A stretch of 64,000 nt of DNA from Vibrio sp. D404a (lineage in GTDB: Bacteria > Pseudomonadota > Gammaproteobacteria > Enterobacterales > Vibrionaceae), in NCBI RefSeq assembly GCF_030248535.1, contig NZ_JAHGAJ010000024.1:62001-126000 (forward strand), in the 5' to 3' direction. Positions 16,599 through 25,371 of the stretch are shown here, in pieces; the first letter of the stretch is position 1; every line of letters starts with the position of its first letter. The position numbers and the translations under genes are program-made. Under the pieces are notes generated by a model that saw nothing but the letters and a program-made list of their open reading frames with translations, was not told where the DNA came from and ran no database searches.

Positions 16599-18023
16599 TT
16601 ATGCACTTACTGCCGTTAATTCGCCTTTTGCCTGTGCCCGTTTATAAAAGAACAGGGTCAAGATAATTGGGAGTGCTATTGCCACCGCTAACGCCAATAG
16701 ATAAATCGTCCAGTACTGTGGCTGAATCGAAAGGATGCCCGGCAAGCCGCCTACACCGATACCATTCGCCATCACTCCAGCGCCACCACAAATTGCAGCC
16801 GCTGCAGCACTACCTAGCATTGCACTCAGCATTGGGAACTTGTATTTCAAGTTGATGCCGTACATCGCAGGCTCTGTAACACCCAAGTAAGCTGAGATTG
16901 CGGCTGGGACTGAAATGTCACGCTCGCCTTCGCGCTTGCTCAAAATAATGATGCCGACAACCGCAGATGCTTGAGCCACATTTGAAAGAGCAATTAATGG
17001 CCAGATTGGTGTACCGCCAAGCTCTTGCATCAGTTGTAGGTCTACTGCGTTGGTTGTGTGGTGAATACCCGTAATTACGAGTGGTGCGTATAGGAAACCA
17101 AAGATTGTTGAACCTAGAATCGCAAAGTCGCCCGTCATTGCTGCCTTAGCTGCGAAAGCAACGCCGTCACCTAGTACACGACCAAATGGGCCGATGAACG
17201 CGTGAGCCAGAATTACAGAAAGAATGATAGATACGAATGGCACAACCACTAGATATAGGTAAGCCGGAACAATGCGTTTGAGGTTGGTCTCAATGAAGGC
17301 CAGCGCGACACCTGCGAGCATGGCAGGAATCACTTGTGCTTGATAACCGACTTTTTCAATGACAAACAGGCCGAAGTCCCACACCTCTGGTGCGGCTTTA
17401 CCTATCATGTAGGCATTCATTAACTGAGGTGAAACCAAGGTGACACCAAGCGTGATACCTAAAATCGGTGTACCGCCCAGTTTCTTCACTGTAGACCAAC
17501 ATACGCCAACAGGTAGGAAGAAGAAGATCGCTTCACCAATCAGCCATAGGAAGGAGTGAACCGTAGCCCAAAACTGGCTAAGCTCAACCAAAGTCTTACC
17601 ATCGAACATACGAATGTCGCCGATGACATTACGAAAGCCAAGGATAAGACCACCAGTGATAATGGCAGGAAGCAGCGGTACAAAGATTTCGGCAAGGTGT
17701 GAAATACCGCGCTCTAGCACATTCATGTTTTGACGAGCTGCCAACTTCGCCTCATCTTTCGACGATTCCTGTTTGCCGGTCTGCTCAATGAGTAGCTTGT
17801 AGACCTCATCGACCTCAGTACCAACCACAACTTGGAATTGACCTGCGTTGGTAAAACACCCTTTTACTAAGCTCAGTTTTTCCAACTCAACTTTGTCTGC
17901 TTTATCTGTGTCGTTCAACACAAAACGTAAGCGAGTTAAACAGTGGCTAACGCTTGCGATATTGTCACTACCACCCACTAACTCAATAAGACGCGTAATG
18001 TCTTGCTTCGCTATCTTACTCAT
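16599..18023 (-). CDS. treB: PTS trehalose-specific EIIBC component
   Basis: A 474-residue phosphotransferase protein that imports and phosphorylates trehalose. The N-terminal EIIB domain has the phospho-cysteine in SVSHCLTRLRF (Cys28). The EIIC domain from about residue 100 is membrane-embedded, with VCWSTVKKLGGTPILGI and IHHTTNAVDLQL as typical segments. No EIIA domain is present, so it must use a separate EIIA-Glc. The start at 18023 follows GGGGTAGT; 14 more in-frame residues upstream are not needed. It is followed by treC and preceded by paired TreR operators. Confidence 0.95.
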   Translation of the reverse strand: MSKIAKQDITRLIELVGGSDNIASVSHCLTRLRFVLNDTDKADKVELEKLSLVKGCFTNAGQFQVVVGTEVDEVYKLLIEQTGKQESSKDEAKLAARQNMNVLERGISHLAEIFVPLLPAIITGGLILGFRNVIGDIRMFDGKTLVELSQFWATVHSFLWLIGEAIFFFLPVGVCWSTVKKLGGTPILGITLGVTLVSPQLMNAYMIGKAAPEVWDFGLFVIEKVGYQAQVIPAMLAGVALAFIETNLKRIVPAYLYLVVVPFVSIILSVILAHAFIGPFGRVLGDGVAFAAKAAMTGDFAILGSTIFGFLYAPLVITGIHHTTNAVDLQLMQELGGTPIWPLIALSNVAQASAVVGIIILSKREGERDISVPAAISAYLGVTEPAMYGINLKYKFPMLSAMLGSAAAAAICGGAGVMANGIGVGGLPGILSIQPQYWTIYLLALAVAIALPIILTLFFYKRAQAKGELTAVSA

Positions 18024-18090
18024 ACTACCCCACCCTGGTTCTCTTCGTTCTACACTCAAATTCATCTGAATTCATTTGAACTCAACGCTC

Positions 18091-18106
18091 ATGGGAACAT
18101 TCCCAT
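18091..18106. promoter_or_regulatory. TreR operator 1 of treBC
   Basis: ATGGGAACATTCCCAT has perfect 7-bp arms around a CA centre. It lies about 70 bp upstream of the treB start, just downstream of the predicted -10. The identical sequence recurs upstream of the LamB-like porin at 24281-24296. Confidence 0.8.
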
Positions 18107-18115
18107 AACTTGGTG

Positions 18116-18121
18116 AGTATA
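18116..18121 (-). promoter_or_regulatory. Candidate -10 element of treBC
   Basis: TATACT on the minus strand sits between the two TreR operators, so repressor bound at both would block it. The -35 is weak. Confidence 0.5.
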
Positions 18122-18145
18122 ATGCCTGCATGATGATTAAATTAA

Positions 18146-18163
18146 AATGGGAACAGTCCCATT
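18146..18163. promoter_or_regulatory. TreR operator 2 of treBC
   Basis: AATGGGAACAGTCCCATT has 7-bp arms (AATGGGA/TCCCATT). It is about 55 bp from operator 1, with the promoter between them, an arrangement compatible with repression by two bound dimers or looping. Confidence 0.75.
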
Positions 18164-18226
18164 AATTGAATAAGATCACACTCTTCAGTTTAGTAAATAG
18201 ACCTAGTTCACCCTAGAAATAAGGGG

Positions 18227-19171
18227 TTAAACGATGGGTTTTTGGGTGTGATGAGAAATAGGTGTTTGGCCAAGTAATTGAGATATCAATAATTTAGCAG
18301 CTAAAGCACCCGCCGATTGATAACCCGGATCAATACTAAATACACGTGGGAATAAAAATGAAAGTAGATCGTTGCCACCGACCCCGGTGACCACTACATC
18401 TTCACGTTGCAACTCTTGCAGACGCTTGATCACGCCAAGTGCCAATGTATCACTAGCACAAGCAATCGCTTGGGTAGTAGAGGTAAGCACTTGATCAACC
18501 AATTGGTAAGCACTCTCATGGTGTAGAGCACCAGTCTGGTAATTCGGCTCAATGTTGTTTTCACCACACCAGTTAAGGTAGGCATTCAGACGCAGTTCAC
18601 CGGTCGATTTATCACTAGGGTCAACACCGATAAAGCCAATGTCTGATAAACCCTGATCTTTCAAATGCGCGAGAGCAGTACCAATCACCTGCTGGTTATC
18701 GTAGTTAATCGAGGTGACGTTCTCTGTATCTAATGCAATAACAACCGCGCGATGTTCCCAAGATTCAATGGCTTCAATATCACAATCGGTAAAACCAAAC
18801 ACAATAATGCCATCGACATTACGCTGCTTAAGAACCTGAAGGTGCTCATTGGCTTTCTCGCGATCGAACAAACTCTCCATGATCACCACATCGTAGCCAG
18901 CTCGATACAGCTCCTCGAGCATAGTACTTACGGCTTTATTCTCTGAAGGGGAATCCAGACGAGAAATGATCACGCCAACCACTTTTTGGCTGCCGCCACG
19001 CATCGATTGTGCAGATTTAGAGGGAGTATAACCCGACTCCTGAATCACTCTCTCTACTCTTTCACGCGTTTCTGGCTTCACTTTGGGATCATTAGTGAGA
19101 ACACGAGAAACCGTTGATTTACCAACACCTGAAAGCTTAGCGATATCGAGAATAGTGAGTTTTTTTTGCAT
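18227..19171 (-). CDS. treR: Trehalose operon repressor (LacI family)
   Basis: A 314-residue LacI/GalR-type repressor. The N-terminal helix-turn-helix is LDIAKLSGVGKSTVSRVLTNDPKV, followed by the hinge GYTPSKSAQSMRGGS and a periplasmic-binding-like effector domain. TreR proteins sense trehalose-6-phosphate and derepress treBC. It lies immediately upstream of treB on the same strand, with the operators in the gap. The same operator motif near the distal porin suggests a wider regulon. Length equals that of enterobacterial TreR. Confidence 0.94.
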   Translation of the reverse strand: MQKKLTILDIAKLSGVGKSTVSRVLTNDPKVKPETRERVERVIQESGYTPSKSAQSMRGGSQKVVGVIISRLDSPSENKAVSTMLEELYRAGYDVVIMESLFDREKANEHLQVLKQRNVDGIIVFGFTDCDIEAIESWEHRAVVIALDTENVTSINYDNQQVIGTALAHLKDQGLSDIGFIGVDPSDKSTGELRLNAYLNWCGENNIEPNYQTGALHHESAYQLVDQVLTSTTQAIACASDTLALGVIKRLQELQREDVVVTGVGGNDLLSFLFPRVFSIDPGYQSAGALAAKLLISQLLGQTPISHHTQKPIV

Positions 19172-19247
19172 GGAGTCTTATAAAGTTATTCAGAGAAAAA
19201 ACGACAAGCAACTGATTTACAGTGACTTGTCGCCATTGAGTGATTGA

Positions 19248-19586
19248 TTATTGGATGCGGCAGTTACGGTAAATAACTCGTCCAAGTTCAAGTCGAGCGT
19301 GCTCGCCTTTGGTAAACAGGGTAATACCGTTCATCAGTTCCGTGGTACCGTCATCAAGAATATACTTAGTACCAGAAGCTGCAACCACTTGTTTGAGTCG
19401 GTATTGGTTGTCAGGAAGTCGCAGTACCGCTTGCTCATCACCGTAAGCGACATCGAACGTGCGCTCAGACTCACACTGATAAGTCATATACTCACCACTG
19501 GTGATGTCTTTCTCAACCACCGCAGACTGAGAGCACCCGATGAGCGCCGTCAATGCGATAGCACAAACTGTAAACTGTCTCTTCAT
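19248..19586 (-). CDS. MliC-family lysozyme-inhibitor-like lipoprotein
   Basis: A 112-residue lipoprotein with signal peptide MKRQFTVCAIALTALIGC and lipobox LIGC. The mature part matches the MliC/PliC fold: MTYQCESERTFDVAYGDEQAVLRL, an internal SGTKYILDDGT, and the C-terminal LFTKGEHARLELGRVIYRNC. The two conserved cysteines bracket the domain. Family members inhibit C-type lysozyme and protect peptidoglycan. The ATG at 19586 has AAGG seven bases upstream; a GTG two codons earlier is less likely. Confidence 0.85.
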   Translation of the reverse strand: MKRQFTVCAIALTALIGCSQSAVVEKDITSGEYMTYQCESERTFDVAYGDEQAVLRLPDNQYRLKQVVAASGTKYILDDGTTELMNGITLFTKGEHARLELGRVIYRNCRIQ

Positions 19587-19635
19587 AAACACACCTTTCG
19601 ATTAAAAGAACAACCCAATCACTGTTGTTGTTGAA

Positions 19636-20220
19636 TTAACGCTTCAGGTAAGCAGGCACGTCTGCAATGCTATCAAGGACCACGCTCGCTAAGGCTTCAC
19701 CTTTTTCTGTCACCGGTTTACCGGTTCTCACGAGCACCTTAGTGCCAACACCCGCAGCTTCTGCTGCCATCATATCTTCTGCTTTGTCGCCAATCATGAC
19801 CGATTTTTCCATGTCGATTTTCAAGAAATCGCGCGCTGAAATGAACATGCCCGGTTTTGGCTTACGACAATCGCAGTCTTGCTTATATTCACCAACCCCG
19901 TGCTCTGCATGATGTGGGCAGTAATAGATACCATCAAGCTCAACGCCATTGTCGACGAAGTTCCAATCCATCCATTGAGTTAAAGACAGAAAGCGGTCTT
20001 CACTAAACATACCACGAGCAATACCTGACTGGTTGGTCACCAGCACTAAAAGGTATCCCATCTCTTTGAAAGCTTTTGCTGCTTCAAATACGCCATCGAT
20101 ATACTCGAAGTCATGCTCATCATGCACGTAACCGTGGTCAACGTTAATTACGCCATCACGATCTAAAAATACAGCCGGTTTTGACAAAATTTGGTTCTCA
20201 ATCAACTCTCTATTAATCAC
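19636..20220 (-). CDS. gmhB: D-glycero-beta-D-manno-heptose-1,7-bisphosphate 7-phosphatase
   Basis: A HAD-superfamily phosphatase of up to 194 residues in the ADP-heptose pathway for lipopolysaccharide core. Motif I is AVFLDRDGVINVD, motif II VTNQSGIARG, and motif III/IV MIGDKAEDMMAAEAAG. The zinc loop reads CPHHAEHG...CDCRKPKPG. The start is uncertain: the codon at 20220 is GTG with no clear ribosome binding site, and TTG codons downstream would give a start nearer the usual SKPAVFLDRDG. Confidence 0.93.
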   Translation of the reverse strand: MINRELIENQILSKPAVFLDRDGVINVDHGYVHDEHDFEYIDGVFEAAKAFKEMGYLLVLVTNQSGIARGMFSEDRFLSLTQWMDWNFVDNGVELDGIYYCPHHAEHGVGEYKQDCDCRKPKPGMFISARDFLKIDMEKSVMIGDKAEDMMAAEAAGVGTKVLVRTGKPVTEKGEALASVVLDSIADVPAYLKR

Positions 20221-20281
20221 TAATTATTGCACGCTTTAGTGGCTTCATCACCTGCTAATTGCATCGCTCGTTATAGGATGA

Positions 20282-20307
20282 TTTACGTTTAGACGTCTAG
20301 ACGTAAA
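20282..20307. promoter_or_regulatory. MetJ operator of metNIQ
   Basis: A near-perfect 26-bp palindrome built of tandem met boxes: TTACGTTT, a perfect AGACGTCT (20291-20298) and AGACGTAA. MetJ with S-adenosylmethionine binds such tandem boxes. It lies about 100 bp before metN and close to the divergent gmhB start. Confidence 0.85.
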
Positions 20308-20403
20308 AATATCTATTGACTTAGATCACGTTACGCCATAGCATCGTCTGTAAATCGAACGAACTATCAACATATTATTCTGTTCACCGTTACAGGTTTA
20401 TTT

Positions 20404-21438
20404 ATGATTAAAGTGAATCAAGTCAACAAGGTATTCTATCAAGGCACTAAAGAAATCAATGCCTTAATAGACATTAACCTTCACATTCCTCAAGGTCAGA
20501 TCTTTGGCGTTATCGGCTCATCAGGTGCAGGTAAAAGTACACTGATCCGCTGTGTAAACATGCTAGAAGCACCAACCTCAGGTGAAGTGATTGTTGATGG
20601 CGTAGACCTCACAAAGCTAAGCAAGTCAGAGCTAAGTGAAGCACGACGCAATATCGGTATGATTTTCCAACACTTTAATCTGCTCTCTTCACGCACTGTA
20701 TTTAATAATGTCGCACTGCCATTAGAGCTTGCAGGCACAGATAAAGACGTGATCGAGCAAAAGGTAAGTCAACTGCTTGAGCTGGTTGGCCTTGCAGACA
20801 AGCGTGACAGCTACCCATCGAATCTAAGTGGTGGTCAAAAGCAGCGTGTTGCGATTGCTCGTGCACTGGCGTCTGACCCTAAGGTTCTACTGTGTGACGA
20901 AGCGACCAGCGCACTGGATCCGGCGACGACACAATCTATCCTTGAGCTACTTAAAGAGATCAACCGCAAACTGAACATCACCATGCTACTGATTACACAC
21001 GAAATGGATGTAGTAAAAAGCATCTGTCACGAAGTGGCGATCATCGGTGGTGGCGAACTGGTTGAGAAAGGCACTGTAGGTGACATCTTTGCGCACCCGA
21101 AAACAGAATTGGCTCACCAGTTCATTCGCTCAACCTTGGATCTATCGATTCCAGAAGATTACGAAGCAAGACTGCAAACAACACGCGTTGAAGGCAGCTA
21201 CCCTCTGGTTCGTCTTGAGTTTACTGGTGCAACCGTAGATGCCCCTCTAATGACTCAAATCGCTCGTAAATTCAATATCGATGTCAGCATTCTAAGCTCT
21301 GACCTTGATTACGCTGGCGGCGTGAAGTTCGGCATGATGGTGGCTGAGCTATTCGGTAACGAAGCAGACGACAACGCAGCAATCGAATTCCTACGTGAAC
21401 ACAATGTAAAAGTAGAGGTACTTGGCTATGTCCTTTAA
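20404..21438 (+). CDS. metN: Methionine ABC transporter ATP-binding protein
   Basis: A 344-residue ATPase of the methionine importer. Walker A is GSSGAGKST (residues 38-46), the ABC signature is LSGGQKQR, and Walker B is VLLCDEATSALDP. The C-terminal ~100 residues form the ACT-like NIL/C2 domain that mediates transinhibition by methionine (QTTRVEGSYPLVRLEFTG). The stop overlaps the metI start by 11 bp. A MetJ operator lies upstream. Confidence 0.98.
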   Translation: MIKVNQVNKVFYQGTKEINALIDINLHIPQGQIFGVIGSSGAGKSTLIRCVNMLEAPTSGEVIVDGVDLTKLSKSELSEARRNIGMIFQHFNLLSSRTVFNNVALPLELAGTDKDVIEQKVSQLLELVGLADKRDSYPSNLSGGQKQRVAIARALASDPKVLLCDEATSALDPATTQSILELLKEINRKLNITMLLITHEMDVVKSICHEVAIIGGGELVEKGTVGDIFAHPKTELAHQFIRSTLDLSIPEDYEARLQTTRVEGSYPLVRLEFTGATVDAPLMTQIARKFNIDVSILSSDLDYAGGVKFGMMVAELFGNEADDNAAIEFLREHNVKVEVLGYVL

Positions 21439-22105
21439 TGAGATCGCAGATTGGGTAAGCCTAAACGGTAACCTACTACTTGGCGCTACGTGGGAAACCC
21501 TTTACATGGTAGCGGTAGCTGGCATTGTTGGTTTTGCAGTTGGTATTCCACTTGGCGTTATCCTGCACACGACCAAAAAAGGTGGCTTGCTAGAGAACAC
21601 CAAGCTAAACAAGATTCTTGGCGCAGTCGTGAACGTAGGCCGTTCAGTACCTTTCTTAGTATTGATGGTGGCGATTATCCCATTAACTAAACTGTTAATT
21701 GGTACTTTTATCGGTACAACCGCAGCAATCGTTCCACTGACTATCGGCGCAATTCCATTCGTGGCTCGTCTTATTGAAGGCGCACTACTTGAAGTTCCAA
21801 CAGGTCTGGTGGAAGCGGCGCAATCTATGGGTGCTACCCCAACGCAGATCATCACAAAAGTTCTGCTACCTGAGGCGTTACCCACTATTATCAATTCAGT
21901 AACCATCACACTAGTGACCCTAGTCAGCTACTCAGCAATGGCAGGTACCGTGGGCGGTGGTGGTCTTGGTGACGTAGCAATACGCTATGGTTTCCACCGC
22001 TATGATGTGACGATTATGGCCGTCACTGTCGTAATGCTGATTGTCCTAGTTCAAATTATTCAATCGATTGGCGATTCTATTGTTCGCCGTGTCGATCACA
22101 GATAA
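21428..22105 (+). CDS. metI: Methionine ABC transporter permease
   Basis: A 225-residue inner-membrane permease with about five transmembrane helices. The EAA loop is visible as EAAQSMGATPTQIITKVLLPEALPTI. The ATG at 21428 lies inside the metN 3' end, so translation is coupled; an in-frame TTG at 21422 is less likely. It forms the MetI2-MetN2 importer with MetQ. Confidence 0.97.
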   Translation: MSFNEIADWVSLNGNLLLGATWETLYMVAVAGIVGFAVGIPLGVILHTTKKGGLLENTKLNKILGAVVNVGRSVPFLVLMVAIIPLTKLLIGTFIGTTAAIVPLTIGAIPFVARLIEGALLEVPTGLVEAAQSMGATPTQIITKVLLPEALPTIINSVTITLVTLVSYSAMAGTVGGGGLGDVAIRYGFHRYDVTIMAVTVVMLIVLVQIIQSIGDSIVRRVDHR

Positions 22106-22130
22106 AAAGGTGTATTAAAAGGAGATTATT

Positions 22131-22940
22131 ATGAAATTTAGCCTAAAAGGTTTACTTGCTATCGCTGCGGCAGCATCAGCACTTGTGCTATCAGGTTGTG
22201 GTGAAAAAGAGATCGACACATCAAAAGTTAAAGTCGGCGTTATGGCAGGTGCAGAAGCTCAAGTAGCGGAAGTTGCAGCAAAAGTTGCAAAAGAAAAGTA
22301 CGGCCTAGACGTTGAACTAGTAACGTTCACAGACTACGTAACACCAAACGCGGCACTTGATGACGGCTCAATCGACATCAACGCATTCCAACATGCGCCG
22401 TACCTAGATCAGCAAGTTGCTGACCGTGGTTACAAGCTAACCATCGCGGGTAACACCTTTGTATACCCTATCGCAGGCTACTCTAAGCAAGTAACGTCAG
22501 TAGAAGAAATTGAAGACGGTGCTCGCATTGCAGTACCAAACGATCCGACTAACCTAGGTCGTTCTCTACTGCTTCTTGAGCAACAAGGTCTTCTAGAGCT
22601 TCGCGAAGGTGTTGGCCTTCTAGCAACCGTTCGTGACATCGTAGGTAACCCTAAGAACCTAACGATCGTTGAACTAGACGCAGCACAACTTCCACGCTCT
22701 CTGGATGACGTAGCACTGTCTATCATCAACACGACTTACGCTAGCTCAATCAACCTAACTCCACAGAAAGATGGTGTTTTCGTTGAAGACAAAGAGTCTC
22801 CATACGTAAACCTTATCGTATCTCGTGAAGACAACCTAAACGCAGAAAACGTACAAAACTTCGTGAAAGCTTACCAAACTGAAGAAGTGTACAACGCAGC
22901 GTCTGACATCTTCCAAGGTGGCGTAGTAAAAGGCTGGTAA
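22131..22940 (+). CDS. metQ: Methionine-binding lipoprotein
   Basis: A 269-residue substrate-binding lipoprotein of the NlpA/MetQ family. The signal peptide ends in lipobox VLSGC (Cys23). Typical segments are VKVGVMAGAEAQVAEVAAKVA, DIVGNPKNLTIVELDAAQLPR and INTTYASSINLTP. AAGGAG precedes the start. It is last in metNIQ and followed by a terminator. Confidence 0.97.
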   Translation: MKFSLKGLLAIAAAASALVLSGCGEKEIDTSKVKVGVMAGAEAQVAEVAAKVAKEKYGLDVELVTFTDYVTPNAALDDGSIDINAFQHAPYLDQQVADRGYKLTIAGNTFVYPIAGYSKQVTSVEEIEDGARIAVPNDPTNLGRSLLLLEQQGLLELREGVGLLATVRDIVGNPKNLTIVELDAAQLPRSLDDVALSIINTTYASSINLTPQKDGVFVEDKESPYVNLIVSREDNLNAENVQNFVKAYQTEEVYNAASDIFQGGVVKGW

Positions 22941-22968
22941 TCCACGCTTTTCACTCACCTCAATAATG

Positions 22969-22998
22969 AAGGGCTGACATTATGTCAGCCCTTTTCTT
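22969..22998 (+). terminator. Terminator of metNIQ
   Basis: AAGGGCTGACAT/ATGTCAGCCCTT stem followed by TTTCTTT; it may also serve the convergent porin gene. Confidence 0.88.
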
Positions 22999-23033
22999 TG
23001 CCCGATGTTTTACTAGCAGCTATACAGTGTGGA

Positions 23034-24236
23034 TTACCACCAAGCTTCTACCTGCATACCCAGGCTCACTTCGCTGTTCTCGCCAGTACCGAATGCATCG
23101 TCATTCTCTGCATCATGGATGTAGGTTGCGAAGATACGGAACTCAGGACGCGCCCAGAAACCTGTCTTAGGAACCCAAGCCTGCGCCACTGTGAACTTAC
23201 CGCCAGCACCATCTTGGTTATCAATTTTCTCAACGAATCCACCCAATTCTAGAACCGTGCGCATTTTCTCATCCCACTTGTACAGTGGACGAATGACAGC
23301 ACTGAAGGATTCATCGGTGCTGTTATTCGCGCCAACATCGGTTGAGTATGCGTAGCGCACAGTGTGGCCAAACTCGATATTGTCACCAATCGAAACCACA
23401 CCCCAGTTGATGATACGGAAGCCTTCAGCGTTGTTGTTGTTTTTGTCTCGTACCAAATCACTGCCGGTACCAAAGGTTGTCATCTGCTCTGCATAACCTG
23501 AGTTCGCGACCTGTAAAATGGTTTTGTTAAAGCCCGTCGGTAACCCCTGATTCAGGCTCGCGGTCAGCATCACGCTGTCATCCGCATCAAGTGATTGGTC
23601 TTTCTTCTCTTTGCCGAAGTTAAAATCCGCACCTAACTCTAGGTCGGCATTTTTCCAAAGAGGAATACCGGCATAACGAATATCAGCAATCATGGCTGTG
23701 GTCTCTTGCCCATCATCCACATCGCCTGTCACTGTATCTTGAATCAACGCCAACGACAGTTTGCCCGGGCCAAGGTTGATGTGTTCCACACCGCCACCAA
23801 TACCACTGACATCCCAGTAGTAGTTATCAATGATGTGCACATCGTGACGTTGGTAGTAACGCTCACCCGCCCACATCGTGATGTCTTTGTCGTCAAACAA
23901 GCCAGCAGCTTGAATGTTCAGTTGGACCACATCCACATTGCGATCTTTTGCGTTCTCATCTTGCCCCTCCCAGTATGCAAGCATCGAGTCAATCAAAAAC
24001 GTCGACTCTTCGTCCTTGAACAGCTCTTTCTTAAAGCCAAACTCACCGTAGAGGTCATTCTCGTTACCTAATCGGCCGACCTTATTCACCTCCCATTTGC
24101 TGTTTGAGCCACCATTGTCGCTCATTCCGACGCCACCACGCATGTAGCCGTTAAATTCTAGGGGTGCCGTCTCAGCCAGTAGATTGGGGGTAAGCAAAAC
24201 AGAGGTAAGGGCAGCGGCAATTGGTAACAGTTTCAT
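23034..24236 (-). CDS. LamB-like carbohydrate porin (probable trehalose/oligosaccharide porin)
   Basis: A 400-residue maltoporin-family outer-membrane protein. A signal peptide (about 1-21, ending LLAETA) is followed by the LamB start LEFNGYMRGGVGMSDNGG, the ...AGERYYQRHDVHIIDNYYWDVSGIGGGVE segment that forms the greasy-slide region, and a barrel ending with aromatic GMQVEAWW. It is a little shorter than enterobacterial LamB. Upstream lie two tandem operators of exactly the TreR type, so trehalose control is inferred rather than MalT control. It is convergent with metNIQ and not adjacent to the tre genes. Confidence 0.9.
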   Translation of the reverse strand: MKLLPIAAALTSVLLTPNLLAETAPLEFNGYMRGGVGMSDNGGSNSKWEVNKVGRLGNENDLYGEFGFKKELFKDEESTFLIDSMLAYWEGQDENAKDRNVDVVQLNIQAAGLFDDKDITMWAGERYYQRHDVHIIDNYYWDVSGIGGGVEHINLGPGKLSLALIQDTVTGDVDDGQETTAMIADIRYAGIPLWKNADLELGADFNFGKEKKDQSLDADDSVMLTASLNQGLPTGFNKTILQVANSGYAEQMTTFGTGSDLVRDKNNNNAEGFRIINWGVVSIGDNIEFGHTVRYAYSTDVGANNSTDESFSAVIRPLYKWDEKMRTVLELGGFVEKIDNQDGAGGKFTVAQAWVPKTGFWARPEFRIFATYIHDAENDDAFGTGENSEVSLGMQVEAWW

Positions 24237-24280
24237 AATCCATTCCTTTTATATCAATGATCGAACTTGTCATTTTAATT

Positions 24281-24310
24281 ATGGGAACATTCCCATGGGA
24301 TCGATCCCAT
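24281..24310. promoter_or_regulatory. Tandem TreR-type operators upstream of the porin
   Basis: ATGGGAACATTCCCAT (24281-24296) is identical to the treB operator 1. It shares its last two bases with a second perfect palindrome, ATGGGATCGATCCCAT (24295-24310). A candidate -10 TATAAT (24324-24329, minus strand) lies just upstream, so bound repressor would cover the transcription start. A TGTGA half-site at about 24355 may be CRP-related. Confidence 0.75.
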
Positions 24311-24510
24311 TTATATTGGCAAGATTATAAAAAGGAAGTGATTGAATAAATTATTGTGATCAAGTTAACCATTGGTGAGAGTTAAAGTTGATGCAGGTTG
24401 GATTATTGAGATGAATACTTCCAGCCTATTGAATGCAAAAATCGAGAGGATATAAAAGCTGAAATATGCAACTACATCATTGGTCTAAGGTACGAACAAT
24501 GAACAAAGAA

Positions 24511-24540
24511 AAAGCCCTTACGAAAGAACATAAGGGCTTT
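24511..24540. terminator. Terminator downstream of the DUF2310 gene
   Basis: AAAGCCCTTA/TAAGGGCTTT stem with a 10-base loop and an A-run on its left, so it works on the minus strand after the 24594-25370 gene. Confidence 0.75.
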
Positions 24541-24593
24541 AATAGTAACAATCTTGACGATAGTGAGCACTCACCCACTTTTGTTTAAAGTGA

Positions 24594-25370
24594 TTACTTG
24601 ATATGATCCCACGACATGTTGGAAACAATACGACAGTCATCGCATTTGAAGTGGAAAATATCGTGAATCGGCTCATCGAGTAGCCACTCTCCACCACACT
24701 TAGGGCATTTTCGAGCTTGCTCATCAGCCAGGCTCTTACCACCAACTCGATACTGGTAATAGTAAGTCGGCACTTTTGAGAGGTACTCTAGTCTGCCGCG
24801 CAGATCCCAACCACGCTTGAACAGCACACTGTCAGCGTCACAGATCTCATGCAGCGCTGCATGCTCCGCTCGACAACCACCAGCCATCTGAATTTCATCG
24901 CATGCTTGCCACTCAGTTTGCCACTTAACCACCGCTTTATGGTCGCCATTTGAGGTCGGCGGGTTGCGATAAAGTGGAATGGGTAACAAGGTTTCACCGC
25001 TGCGCAGTGGTGAACAAGTATGTACGTATGTGGTGTAAAGCACTTGCCAACTTGGCTGTTCATCTTCCGCGGCTTCTTCAGAGTTAAGATCACGCCCTAA
25101 CATACGCATTTTCGGTGCTAGCAAGCTCGCCTCTGATAAACGATCGAAGCAAACTTTTACGAAGTCTGAACGGTTTCGTGGGTGCAAACTGTCTTGCTCA
25201 GGGCAAACAACGCGGACGAAAAACTCACCCTCGCCCATAACAACCGGAAACTCACGTCCCAGTACTTGGCCGTTATAACGCAGCGCATCCATTAGACCAT
25301 TGATTGCCTTATCGACCGCGCTAATAGTCGTGTTATCAAAACACTCGAATTGAAGTTCTACAACGTACAT
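24594..25370 (-). CDS. DUF2310 zinc-ribbon protein
   Basis: A 258-residue cytoplasmic protein matching the DUF2310 family of zinc-ribbon-containing, possibly nucleic-acid-binding proteins. The C-terminal ribbon is CPKCGGEW...FKCDDC (about residues 215-245). The N-terminal part (MYVVELQFECFDNTTISAVDKAINGLMDALRYNGQ) is conserved. It starts one base after the syd stop and is probably in one operon with it. The function is unknown. Confidence 0.88.
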   Translation of the reverse strand: MYVVELQFECFDNTTISAVDKAINGLMDALRYNGQVLGREFPVVMGEGEFFVRVVCPEQDSLHPRNRSDFVKVCFDRLSEASLLAPKMRMLGRDLNSEEAAEDEQPSWQVLYTTYVHTCSPLRSGETLLPIPLYRNPPTSNGDHKAVVKWQTEWQACDEIQMAGGCRAEHAALHEICDADSVLFKRGWDLRGRLEYLSKVPTYYYQYRVGGKSLADEQARKCPKCGGEWLLDEPIHDIFHFKCDDCRIVSNMSWDHIK

Positions 25371-25371
25371 C

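Noticed and set aside
21502..21909. 135-codon minus-strand ORF
   Set aside because: It is antisense to metI, which is clearly real and operon-linked.
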